DNA of 64,000 nt, from positions 682,001 to 746,000 of the forward strand of contig CAVYTX010000003.1 of assembly GCA_963771545.1 (NCBI GenBank). The letters run 5' to 3'. Source of the stretch: CAKZLS01 sp963771545 (GTDB taxonomy: Bacteria; Pseudomonadota; Alphaproteobacteria; Rhodospirillales; Defluviicoccaceae). Of this stretch, positions 38,632 to 47,271 are shown one piece after another. The position numbers were made by a program, and so were the translations under genes. The stretch's first letter is position 1, and each line of letters opens with the position of its first letter. Under the pieces are notes generated by a model that was not told the origin of the DNA, searched no databases, and worked only from the letters and a program-made list of their open reading frames with translations.

Positions 38632-40398
38632 AACTTCCGCTCTGATCCGCTCGTTCCTCGGATGCCGGTTCCTCGGCTGTTTGCGGCTCCTCCAGCAATA
38701 GGGGGCGGCGCTTTCTGTCGCCGAGCCTCTTGTAGATGGAGATGAGCGCCATATCCTCGGTCGGGAATATATTGGCGTCGCCGCCGATAATTATGAACAG
38801 CCCGGTGCGCCGCAGCACCTCTTGCACCTGCCGCTTGAGGCCCGAAAACACCATGGTGACACCGCTTTCCCTCAGGCGTTCCACCATTTTGTGGATGACT
38901 TCCACGCCGGACGCATCAAGCTCGTTTATTCCGTCTCCGACAACCAGGATGTATTTGGCGCTGGGTTTGGCGGCGACGGCGTCGAGGATCATGACCTCGA
39001 AATAGGCGACATTGGCAAAAAAGAGCTGGCCATCGAAGCGAATCAGAATGATCGACTCGTCCGTGGGAAGCTTCGGATGAATGCGAATGTCCCTGAGGGT
39101 GCCGTCCTTGAAGCGTCCGAGGATGGCGACGCGGGGACGCATCGCTCGGAACAGATAAAGGAAAATGGCAAGGGCGGCGCCGGCAATGATTCCCTTGTCC
39201 AGATGGGGTGCGAAAGCCAGGGTGGCGACGCAGGTTACCAAGGCGGCCAGGCTGTCATGCCAGTTCGCGCGCCATATCTGGACAAACGCCTTTAAGTTCA
39301 CCAGACCGGTGACAGCCATCATGATCACGGCGGCCAGCACCGCCTGGGGAAGGTGGTAGAGCAGCGGCGTCAGGAAAAGCAATGTCGCCAGGACGACCAC
39401 GGTGGTGAACAGCGACGATATTCCGGTTTTCGCTCCGGCGTTGAGGTTCACCGCCGAGCGGACGAAGGAACCGGAGACCGGATAGGATTGGGACAGGCTG
39501 CCGACAACGTTGGCGATCCCCTGTCCGATCAACTCCTGATTGGGGTCCAGCCGGTCCTTGGTCTTAATGGCCATGGCCTTGGCGATTGAGATGGCTTCCA
39601 TGAACCCGACCAGGGAGATCACGATGGCGCTGGGCAGAAGGTGGCGCAGAGTGTCGAAATCCAAGACGGGCCAGGCGATGGCGGGGAAGCCTTGCGGAAT
39701 CGGGCCGACCACTTTTCCCCCATTTCCTCGAAGCCCAAAAGCCAACTGGCGACGGTGGTCAGCGCGACCGCGACAAGCACGTTGGGAACCTTCGGAACGT
39801 ACCGTTTCAGGATCCACATGATGGCGAAGGCCACGGCGCCGAAGATGAGTGTCGGAACGTGGGTCCGCGGAATTTGCAGCAGCACCGCCCAAATGTCGTT
39901 TATGAAGGTCTCGCTTCGCGCCGACTTTACGCCGAGGATGTTCGGGAGTTGCGAAAGGCCGATGATGATGGCCGCCGCATTGGTAAAACCCAGGATGACC
40001 GGATGAGAGAGAAAACTCACCACGGCGCCCAACCGGAACAGGCCGAGGCAAAGCTGGAACACGCCGACCAGCAAGGCCAACATGATCGCCAACGCGATGT
40101 AATGTTCGCTCCCCACTGCGGCGAGTGGTGCGAGGGATGAGGCGGTAAGCAGCGACACGATTGCCACGGGGCCGGTCGCCAACTGTTTGGAAGACCCGAA
40201 CAAGGCCGCCAGGGCGCCAGGCAGGAAGGCGGCATAAAGGCCGTAATACGGCGGCAGACCCGCCAGCTGTGCATTGGCCATGGACTGAGGGATCAGGACC
40301 AGGGCAACCGTAACCCCGGCGATTGCGTCGGCTTGCAGCCATTCCCGCTTGAGCGGAAACCAACCGAGAAATGGCAGGAACCTTCGGGCACGTATCAT
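38612..40398 (-). pseudogene. SulP-family anion transporter with STAS domain, one-base frameshift
   Basis: About 595 residues in two frames. The first, MIRARRFLPFLGWFPLKREW to LLGFEEMG (40398 to about 39722), has the SulP signature LIPQSMANAQLAGLPPYYGL and QLATGPVAIVSLL. The second resumes as GKVVGPIPQGFPAIAWPVLD and continues through LVGFMEAISIAKAMA to the C-terminal STAS domain (IILIRFDGQLFFANVAYFE, DGINELDASGVEVIH). The break is at C5 39717-39721 (G5 in the coding strand): a sixth base restores the frame. SulP members carry sulfate, bicarbonate or other anions. Sulfate export or uptake at a sulfur-oxidation locus fits. Homopolymer error is a live alternative. Confidence 0.8.
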
Positions 40399-40661
40399 TT
40401 CAATTCATTTCATTTTAGTTCATCGGCCTCGCTGCTTAAAGCCTCCACGCTCGGCAGCGTCACTGACGGCGTCCGAACGGCGATCCAGACGAAAACTTGC
40501 TATTCCCAAACGAGCCCGGGAACTCAGCGGTCAGTTGTTTTCCATCAGCGTCCTCGCCCCCTTGCGACAACAGTCACGGCTTGACCCCGCCGGCGCGATC
40601 CCCCGCCGATGGATTAGGAAACGCGATCGTATGGGTGCCATGGTCGGAATCTGACCACGGC
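40399..40661. other. gene-free stretch between sulP and the cobA remnant
   Basis: 263 bp without a credible gene. It contains a small stem (TGGTC/GACCA, about 40640-40657) next to the end of the cobA remnant and should hold the sulP promoter. No motif like those near dsrA/aprB was seen. Confidence 0.35.
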
Positions 40662-41030
40662 CTAAACCGCGATCCCCCGCAATTGCATTGGTAACGCCTC
40701 CGCGTCCGTTGCCGCCACCGGCTGGAACCAGTCGACGCTATCCGCGAGCGCGACAACATGGCCAACAATGATCGGCGTGGGCGGTGCAAGACCTTCATGG
40801 TGGACCTGCTCCGGCAACGTCGCAACGGTGCCGAGCACGCGCCCCTGGGCCTCGGTCGTATCATTTTCGATGGCGGCGGCCGGAGTGTCGCCGGGTAGCA
40901 CCTCGAAGGCGATGCCATGGCGGGCGCGAAGCGCCGCATCCGCGCCTTCATTCAACCGAAGCGCCTTGACGGTCAACAGGTCCGGATCGCCCGGTCCGGC
41001 GCCCACAAGGTACACGCGTCCTCGTCGCAT
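40662..41030 (-). pseudogene. cobA: uroporphyrinogen-III methyltransferase (CobA) with two internal deletions
   Basis: 122 residues, where a full enzyme has about 250-280. The N-terminus RGRVYLVGAGPGDPDLLTVK is the classical CobA/CysG-A start. About 65 residues are missing after EGADA, including the R-L-K-G-G-D-P-F-V-F-G loop. A short piece ALRARHGIAFEVLPGDTPAA follows; then about 100 more residues are missing before the C-terminal block AIENDTTEAQGRVLGTVATL...PTPIIVGHVVALADSVDWF. The frame is kept throughout. The product cannot hold SAM and substrate normally, so it should be dead. A functional siroheme pathway for DsrAB must then be encoded elsewhere. Confidence 0.8.
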
Positions 41031-41082
41031 TGGATCCTCCCCGCGTAAATCGCTTGCCTGGGTCCGTTGCTTGGACTCGATT

Positions 41083-41106
41083 TTGATATTAGGCTACACT
41101 GATATG
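41083..41106 (-). promoter_or_regulatory. TTGATATTAG motif upstream of the cobA remnant
   Basis: TTGATATTAGGCTACACTGAT lies 53 bp before the cobA remnant start and matches TTGATATTAGTATatCCTGAT upstream of dsrA (28473) and TTGATATTAGTATGCACTAAT upstream of aprB (37127), in the same orientation relative to the gene. It is the third member of a putative sulfur regulon box. Confidence 0.5.
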
Positions 41107-41156
41107 AGTGAAATCTAAAGTGTCTTTTTCGAAGAGCGATTGATCGCCGGATCCCC

Positions 41157-41330
41157 CTAGTACCGACCTTCACGGTTCCGTGCCCCATGTGACGGTCTTC
41201 CGAGGCCCCCGGCGGCGTTGCGGGCCGCTTGTGATGCTCCCCCCCCAAGCATCATGGCGCGCCCCGCGCCTGGCTGGACGACCTCGGAAGACCGTCACAT
41301 GGGGCAGGGAACCATGAAAGTGGGTACTAG
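41157..41330. mobile_element. 174-bp palindromic MITE-like element with ~49-bp terminal inverted repeats
   Basis: The ends CTAGTACC...GGTACTAG are perfect. The left arm (41157-41206, including CCCCATGTGACGGTCTTCCG) is matched by the right arm (41281-41330) with about five mismatches. The 70-bp centre holds a C8 run flanked by GTGATGCT/AGCATCAT, a second small inverted repeat. No open frame of substance. Long TIRs, short length and lack of coding capacity fit a non-autonomous element. CTAG at both ends may be part of the TIR or a target duplication. Confidence 0.7.
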
Positions 41331-41381
41331 GCGTCGATTCATTCAGGGCCGCTCACGCGCCGTCGACTCCCATGCGTCGGG

Positions 41382-41987
41382 TCAGCGGATCAGATGATGG
41401 CTGATCGGCAATGCCACCATGATTCCCAACACGGCGCCAAAAAAGAGATCGCTGGGATAATGGTGACCGGCGGCAAGCCGCGCCCAGCCGATCATCAGCC
41501 AGAGCGGGGCCAAAGCGGCAATCGCCAGCGGGTGGCTTAGGGAAATCGGAATGAAGGCGACCGTCGCGGTCATGCAGTGGCCGCTCGGGCAGGAATAGCG
41601 ATCAAGCGGCTTGAATAGGGTGCCGAGAGTTGAATCGCGCTCCGAGGGACGCGGCCGCGCCACCGTGGCCTTGATCAACCGGTAAATGGCGTGGGCCACG
41701 ATCAAGGATAGGATGGTGACCGCGACAACAGCCAAGCCGTCGGTGGCCGCGAACAGCAGAATCGCTCCGATGATCGGATACAACCAGCCGTCGGCGGCAC
41801 GATTGAGCACAATCACCGCGACGCGACCGAGCGGCCGAGAGACCACACTCGCTTGCCGTCGAACAAAGGGAAGCTCGACCATATCCAATCGGTTGAACAG
41901 GCGATCGACGCCACGCCGTTGCCCGCCGACCTCCGGTAGTATCACGGTCTCCGGGGGAACCGCGACAATCTGTTCGACCGCTGTCAT
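41382..41987 (-). CDS. PAP2-family membrane phosphatase
   Basis: 201 residues from MTAVEQIVAVPPETVI (a TTG six codons earlier is also in frame). Contains the three phosphatase motifs KATVARPRPS (K-x6-R-P), CPSGH and GWARLAAGHHYPSD (R-x5-H-x3-D), with membrane helices such as LYPIIGAILLFAATDGLAVV and AIAALAPLWLMIGWARL. PAP2 enzymes dephosphorylate lipid phosphates such as undecaprenyl pyrophosphate or phosphatidic acid at the periplasmic face. Monocistronic. Confidence 0.85.
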   Translation of the reverse strand: MTAVEQIVAVPPETVILPEVGGQRRGVDRLFNRLDMVELPFVRRQASVVSRPLGRVAVIVLNRAADGWLYPIIGAILLFAATDGLAVVAVTILSLIVAHAIYRLIKATVARPRPSERDSTLGTLFKPLDRYSCPSGHCMTATVAFIPISLSHPLAIAALAPLWLMIGWARLAAGHHYPSDLFFGAVLGIMVALPISHHLIR

Positions 41988-42203
41988 ACCAATTCTACAT
42001 GCCAACTCTAAAAGGAAGCCGCTCCGCGGGCGCTCGAAAAAAAAGGCGAATTACTAACAAACCAGTTGACGATGATGGTGCGCCCGCGAAGGAGAGTCAA
42101 AGCAAAAAGCTGTTGCCGATGCGCCGTCGATCCTGCATCTTCCCGACGCTGCCGCCGCCATTCGCTTTCATCCAGGCAGAATTATTAATCACAGGGGAAG
42201 AGC

Positions 42204-43439
42204 ATGGAAGCGGACGTCAAAGGGTATCCCTTGGCCTTTCACATCGCGCTCGATGGAAACGGCGTCAACGGGCTTGAGGGAATGGCCGGTGTTTGTTTGT
42301 TTCTGTTCAATCCGGCCGACAATTCCTATGCTTACAAGATCCAATACTACGACGGCGTGGCCGCCGGCCATGCGGTCTCCGTCAATCCCGCCGGTTCTCA
42401 CGGTTTTCTCGGCAACGCCGGCCAACATCTCCTGTTCTACGACGCCCGCACGCTGGAAGAGGTCGATCGCATTTCGACGTTGCGGTTCGAGCCCGTCGAG
42501 ACTTCCTTGCAGGGCAGCACTCACTTGGTCTGGCTCAACGACCGGGAGTTCATCACCGCCATCGGAGACTTCTTTTACAGGTTCGATTTGAACGATCTGA
42601 CGCGCGGCGAGAGACTGGGACCTCACAAGGTGAAGCTGCCGCACGCCATGAAACTGACCAAGTCCGGCCGTTATCTGTGCTATGGCTCGATGGACAATCC
42701 CCGTTTTGGGGCGGACGGCGAAGCGCGGCACGTCGGCGTGTGGGACATGGAGACGGGCGAGGCCGACGTGATTCGCCTGCCGACCACCTGCTGGCACGTG
42801 GCTCCCCACGCCACCGAGGACATCTTCTACGGCATCTCGTTCCGGGTCCTGCCGCAGGATTACGTCGACTACCACGAATGGGCGATGGCGTTTCTCAAGG
42901 AATACGCCTTCGAAATCGACGCCCGGGAAAAGCGGGTTATCCGCCACTGGGCGTGCAGCCGCGAGACGCCGGCCCACATCAACTCCGACGTCATCCTGTC
43001 GGATCGGGAACTGATCTTCTGCAACGGCGCCAGCCAGTCGATCGTGTGCATCGATCTACAAGACTTCGCCAAGTTCCGGGTGATCGACGAAAGGCCCGAT
43101 CTAAAAACTACTCTAGAGGACCACCCCCGGGAGGTCGCCGCTCAGCTTTACGACGCGTTCGCGCGCGGCAACTTCTTCACCAACACGCGCCACTACCTCG
43201 GCGCCCTCAGGGTGAGCCGCTTCAGCCTGCTCGATTCGATCTACGCCTGCCAACTGTCCCGCGATCAGACGCTGATGTTCACCGCCAATCGCGGGCTGAA
43301 CCACATCACCATCTACGACTATCCGTCGGCCGAACCGCGCCTCAGGGTGAAGATGCCCGAGATACAGGCCTATGTGCCCGAATTTTCGCCGTTCGGCGAT
43401 CCGCGACTCGGCTTCCATCACGCGACACTGCTCGGCTGA
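42204..43439 (+). CDS. unrecognised protein, possible beta-propeller
   Basis: 411 residues from MEADVKGYPLAFHIALDGNG (GGGGAAGAG before the ATG). There is no signal peptide. Repeating short strand-turn-strand units (QHLLFYDARTLEEVDRIS, GRYLCYGSMDNPRFGADG, HVGVWDMETGEADVIRLP, QTLMFTANRGLNHITIYD) look like the blades of a WD40/YVTN-type propeller. Trp, His and Cys-rich stretches (TTCWHVAPHATED, RHWACSRETPAH) stand out. I do not recognise the family. Only 3 bp separate its stop from the convergent SRPBCC gene. Confidence 0.6.
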   Translation: MEADVKGYPLAFHIALDGNGVNGLEGMAGVCLFLFNPADNSYAYKIQYYDGVAAGHAVSVNPAGSHGFLGNAGQHLLFYDARTLEEVDRISTLRFEPVETSLQGSTHLVWLNDREFITAIGDFFYRFDLNDLTRGERLGPHKVKLPHAMKLTKSGRYLCYGSMDNPRFGADGEARHVGVWDMETGEADVIRLPTTCWHVAPHATEDIFYGISFRVLPQDYVDYHEWAMAFLKEYAFEIDAREKRVIRHWACSRETPAHINSDVILSDRELIFCNGASQSIVCIDLQDFAKFRVIDERPDLKTTLEDHPREVAAQLYDAFARGNFFTNTRHYLGALRVSRFSLLDSIYACQLSRDQTLMFTANRGLNHITIYDYPSAEPRLRVKMPEIQAYVPEFSPFGDPRLGFHHATLLG

Positions 43440-43442
43440 ACT

Positions 43443-43979
43443 TCAACCCTCGCCCTCGATTAGGCTTGCGGCGGCCTCCAGGGTTTTGCGGAAGTTTTTG
43501 GGTATCAGGTTGCTGACCACGGATTCGGCAACGGCCGATAACGGTCGCGCCAGCGCCCCGCTCAGCGCCGCTTGGCCAGCCATATCGATGTCAAGGGTGC
43601 CCTCGAAGGTTACGCGCGCGCCCCGTCCGCCCATGGCTGGCGCATAAGTTGATGCGCCTTCGCAGCGGATGCTGCCGGGCAGAAAGGACGGCTCAATGGT
43701 CCACCGGCAGCAACGATCCTTTTCGCTCCATTCGGCGCGGTCGAGCCAGCCCAGGTCGTCAGCTTCAACTACCTTGGCCAACATCTCCGGGATCTTGGTC
43801 CGCGACCGCCATCGGTTGACCTGGCGAACGACGCCGTCGCGGGCATCCTCATGTTCGACCACCGTGACGGAGTTGACGTCGTCGAGCATCGCGGCAATCT
43901 CTGGGAGACGATCGCGGACGGTAACCCACACCAGATCAACCGGATGATTGACGACTACGATGCTCTTGAACGGCTTCAT
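43443..43979 (-). CDS. SRPBCC-superfamily protein, end of a four-gene operon
   Basis: 178 residues from MKPFKSIVVVNHPVDLVWVT; the ATG overlaps the SDR stop by ATGA. Helix-grip features are VNHPVDLVWVTVRDRLPEIA, RWTIEPSFLPGSIRCEG and GARVTFEGTLDIDMAG, ending in the long C-terminal helix that lines the ligand cavity in START-like proteins. The late segment resembles proteins where the pocket sequesters a lipid or polyketide. The ligand is unknown. Its partner genes (SDR, DUF362 protein) are described separately. Confidence 0.7.
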   Translation of the reverse strand: MKPFKSIVVVNHPVDLVWVTVRDRLPEIAAMLDDVNSVTVVEHEDARDGVVRQVNRWRSRTKIPEMLAKVVEADDLGWLDRAEWSEKDRCCRWTIEPSFLPGSIRCEGASTYAPAMGGRGARVTFEGTLDIDMAGQAALSGALARPLSAVAESVVSNLIPKNFRKTLEAAASLIEGEG

Positions 43980-45055
43980 CGGCTTTCTCTCAACTTGTTC
44001 TCCTGTTCGGCGAGGATCCGCCGCGCATCGTAGACCTCCCGGCTCAAGTGCATGCCGATCCGCGTCTCGCGCGAAACATGGGGGCTCGGCGCCAGCCAGG
44101 AGACGGCTTCGGCGAGCGCGGCGGCGGCGGGCATGGGCGCGAAGCCGAGCCGCGCCAGCTTGTCGTGGGAGTACCAATAGTATCGGCCGAGCATCTTGGC
44201 CTCGAAGCGGGTGCCCATCGGCGGGCGCCGCTCAAGCCGGGCGCGTAGCTCCTCGATCGCCGCCGCCGCATAGCATTGCGCGCGCGTGCCCGTCGCCAGG
44301 GGCGCGGGAACGCCGCAGAGATCGGCGACGATGGCGTGAATGGCCGACCATTCCAGGTTCTCCGAGCCGAGAATGTAGCGCTCTCCCGGCACGCCGGCCT
44401 CTGCCGCGAGCACGTGACCATCGGCGACGTCGCGAACCGATACGATGTTGCAGCCGCCGGGAAAGGTCATCCGCAATGGATTCGCCAGATAGGCCACCAC
44501 CACGGCGTTGCTCGGACCCAAAGTGGATCCGTAGGGACCGATCGACATGGTCGGGCAGACGATGACGAGTTCGATGCCGAGGCGCTCCGCTAGGGTGACG
44601 GCCGTCTCGTCCTGGCGAATCTTAGCGGCCACGTATGGCGATTCGTCCTTGGGATCGGCCAGATTGGCGTCTTCGTCCAGAACCACCGGCTGCTCGCTCC
44701 AGCCGAGGACCACCGACGAAGAGGTCATCACCACGCGGCGGACGCCCGCCTGCTTGGCGGCAACCAGGACGTTCCGGGTCCCCTCGACGGCGGTCGCTTC
44801 CAGGTGCTCCGGATCGTGCCCGGTGTAGGCGAAGTAAGTGGCTGTATGGAACACGACGTCACAGCCTTCCGCCGCGGCGACGAGACTGTCGGGGTCAAAG
44901 ACGTCGCCCCGCACGATCTCCGTGGGCAATCCCCCGAGGGTGCCGAGATCGCTGGTGGTACGGAGCATCGCACGGACGCCGTCGCCGTTCTTCAGCAACG
45001 CCCGCACCAGATTGGCGCCGATGAGCCCCCGCGCTCCGGTTACCAGCGCCTTCAC
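43976..45055 (-). CDS. extended SDR (NAD-dependent epimerase/dihydroflavonol reductase-like)
   Basis: 359 residues. N-terminal Rossmann motif VTGARGLIGANLVRALL (G-x-x-G-x-x-G), NAD region RGDVFDPDSLVAAAEGCDVV, catalytic MTSSSVVLG and Y-x-x-x-K (SPYVAAKIRQDE), then VCPTMSIGPYGSTLGPSN. HpnA/DFR-like; substrates in this group are sterol-, sugar- or polyketide-type ketones. About 60 residues of the C-terminus (SWLAPSPHVSRETRIGMHLS) are atypical. It is 5 bp after the DUF362 gene and overlaps the SRPBCC gene. Confidence 0.8.
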   Translation of the reverse strand: MKALVTGARGLIGANLVRALLKNGDGVRAMLRTTSDLGTLGGLPTEIVRGDVFDPDSLVAAAEGCDVVFHTATYFAYTGHDPEHLEATAVEGTRNVLVAAKQAGVRRVVMTSSSVVLGWSEQPVVLDEDANLADPKDESPYVAAKIRQDETAVTLAERLGIELVIVCPTMSIGPYGSTLGPSNAVVVAYLANPLRMTFPGGCNIVSVRDVADGHVLAAEAGVPGERYILGSENLEWSAIHAIVADLCGVPAPLATGTRAQCYAAAAIEELRARLERRPPMGTRFEAKMLGRYYWYSHDKLARLGFAPMPAAAALAEAVSWLAPSPHVSRETRIGMHLSREVYDARRILAEQENKLRESR

Positions 45056-45060
45056 GACGG

Positions 45061-47271
45061 CTAGATGTCCCGTCCCCGAACAGGTGCGGCCATTTCACGC
45101 TTCGCGGCTTCTCCGAGATCGCCGACGAAGGTGACGATCTCGCCGGCGACCCGCTCAAGCAGGACGTCAACGGAATCGGTTCGCTCGACGCCCGCCGAAT
45201 CGACGACCGAATCGACGGCCGTGAAATGGGCGAAGCCATCCTCGTCGATGCGCGCCGCCGCCGGCGACGCGGTCGAGCGCCGCAAGCGTTCCACGAGGTC
45301 GCGCCCAAGGGTATCGCCATACCTGTCCTTGAGCGCCAGCATCGTGTCCCACAGCCCGTCCATCGGCAACGGCTCGCCGCCGGGTGCCTCTTCGGGATCA
45401 TGCCAGGGCCGGCCGATGCGGACATCCCGCCCTTCGGCGACGGCTTCCAGATTGGCAAGGGTGCGCGAGAAAAACGTGGTGTAGGCGTGAGTGACCAAGT
45501 CGGCCTTCAGGCGGGGATAGAGGTCGAGCTTCATGGCTTCGAGGATCGGCGGCAGGGCAAACAGCTGGCGGCCGACAATGCTGACCCGGGTTCCGTCCTC
45601 ATCGCGCGCGAACGTGACGATGCCGTCGTCGTAGCGGGCGGATTGGTTCTCGCTGAGGATGGTTTTCCAGAACATCCTGTGGCGATCGGCGCGGTACTCG
45701 GCGAACTCCAGCTTGGTGACGTCGATCACGTCGCCCGCGTAGAGCACCAGGTAGTTCGGTTGCGGCAGATACAGATTGCGTTCCGCCTGGTGGGTTACCC
45801 GGCCCAACTCGTCGCGCGCCACCGGCACCGCGACGCCGCCGATGTAATCGTTCATGAACTGAATGGTGCGGCTGACGTCGACCCCGGCCACGAAATCGTC
45901 GAACGGCATGGGGATGGTCCGGGCGAATTCGAAGATGACCGCCTCGCCCTGATACCGCCAGCGCAGTCCGCCCGCGTCCGCCGGCACATCGCGGAGCAAC
46001 TCGACGAGCGGCAGCAACTCCTTGGCCGCGGCTTCATAATCGCCAAGCGCATAGGTCTCGAGATCGAGGCCTAGCGGCACCTCCCGCCGGCGCAGGCGGT
46101 CCTTGTCGTAGAGCACTTGATACGCCTCTAGGCTTTGGCCGAACCAGGCGAGCAGGTAGTTGGCGGCGACCGTCGTCCAGAAGGCGGTGCGGTCGTCGTT
46201 CAGACCGGCGAAATACGGCGCCAGCGTGGCGTTCGCCTTGACGTCGACCGGGTTCTTGAGCGGAAACAGCTCCGCGTCCAGTGACTGCAGCCACGGTTGC
46301 AGGGCGCGCGCGACGGCGGGCGAGGCGTCGCGCCGGCGCGCCGAATCCGCAATCATCGGCTCGACGTTGCGCCAGCCGGGGTAGGGCGCCAGGTTGCCGT
46401 CGATGCGGTAGGCGGCGGGCAAACCGATGACGCGCAGCGCCTTGGCATTCACCGGGGAGACGTGGGGGTCGAGACCCATCTTGAGGGCCGCCGCGAAGTC
46501 GCAGAGCAGGGCGTCGCGGCAGGCGATGAGCGTATCGGTCATGATGGCGAGGGGAGCGCGGGCGCCGCGGTTGCCGTGGCAGCTCACGGTCGCGTCGATC
46601 AGGGCGAAGTGCGGCGGCACGGCGGCTAGCAGCTCCCGGACGACGTCACCCGGCTCGGCGCGCAGGCGGTAATAGTAGTCCTTGTCGGCGAGCGGCAGCA
46701 CGCCGAGCAGGCTGTCGAGACAGAGCGCATAGCCGTTGCGCTCGTCGGTCTTGTTCTTGGCGAAGCAGATGCGAAAACCCGCGTCACGCCAGGCGCGGGA
46801 AATCTTCGAGCCGTGGAGCACGTCGCCCTGTTGCCAATCTCCCGGTGCCAAATCGTCCGCCAAATCGACGACGTCATAGGGCCGTCCCTGGGGGGTCACG
46901 TACCGGTAGCCAAGCAGATCGGCGCTGACCATGACGTCGCGGTTCTCGGCCCACAACGACGAGCTGTCGGGCGCCGAGGCGACCTCGACGCGGGTGAAGC
47001 CGGCATCGTGGAGGAGATCGATCAGCGCCTCGACCAGACGGGGATCGGTGGCGGCGGCCGATCCCGATTCGAACGCATCGAGGTCCGGCTTGATGATGAC
47101 ACGGAAATCTTTCGCAACGACACCCGCTACGGCCAGCGCGGCGTGGATCGCCTCCCAGAAGCCGGCGCGCGCCAAAACCTGGGTCAGCCGTTCGTCGTTA
47201 TCCAGACCCGGCTCGTCGGCGATCGCGGCGATCGCGGCGATCGCGCCAATCGCGGCCGTCGCTTCGGTCAC
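45061..47271 (-). CDS. large DUF362-type protein with SRPBCC-like C-terminal region
   Basis: 736 residues. The first ~240 have the DUF362 pattern (VIIKPDLDAFESGSAAATDP, then GFTRVEVASAPDSSSLWAEN, then SKISRAWRDAGFRICFAKNKT), a domain of unknown function often paired with ferredoxin motifs, but no Fe-S cysteines occur here. A segment from about 450 to 640 (AVIFEFARTIPMPFDDFVAG, NQSARYDDGIVTFARDEDG) looks like an SRPBCC domain. Near the N-terminus a 9-bp DNA tandem repeat (about 47221-47247) encodes AIAAIAAIA. The start overlaps the preceding small gene by 4 bp. Function unknown; probably acts with the SDR and SRPBCC proteins. Confidence 0.6.
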   Translation of the reverse strand: MTEATAAIGAIAAIAAIADEPGLDNDERLTQVLARAGFWEAIHAALAVAGVVAKDFRVIIKPDLDAFESGSAAATDPRLVEALIDLLHDAGFTRVEVASAPDSSSLWAENRDVMVSADLLGYRYVTPQGRPYDVVDLADDLAPGDWQQGDVLHGSKISRAWRDAGFRICFAKNKTDERNGYALCLDSLLGVLPLADKDYYYRLRAEPGDVVRELLAAVPPHFALIDATVSCHGNRGARAPLAIMTDTLIACRDALLCDFAAALKMGLDPHVSPVNAKALRVIGLPAAYRIDGNLAPYPGWRNVEPMIADSARRRDASPAVARALQPWLQSLDAELFPLKNPVDVKANATLAPYFAGLNDDRTAFWTTVAANYLLAWFGQSLEAYQVLYDKDRLRRREVPLGLDLETYALGDYEAAAKELLPLVELLRDVPADAGGLRWRYQGEAVIFEFARTIPMPFDDFVAGVDVSRTIQFMNDYIGGVAVPVARDELGRVTHQAERNLYLPQPNYLVLYAGDVIDVTKLEFAEYRADRHRMFWKTILSENQSARYDDGIVTFARDEDGTRVSIVGRQLFALPPILEAMKLDLYPRLKADLVTHAYTTFFSRTLANLEAVAEGRDVRIGRPWHDPEEAPGGEPLPMDGLWDTMLALKDRYGDTLGRDLVERLRRSTASPAAARIDEDGFAHFTAVDSVVDSAGVERTDSVDVLLERVAGEIVTFVGDLGEAAKREMAAPVRGRDI

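Noticed and set aside
13434..40398. Magnetosome or photosynthesis gene content, since qmo-bearing alphaproteobacteria include magnetotactic forms
   Set aside because: No mam, puf, bch or crt genes were seen anywhere in the window.
47221..47247. Triple GATCGCGGC repeat
   Set aside because: Too short and lacking spacers for a CRISPR; it encodes AIAAIAAIA within the DUF362 gene.
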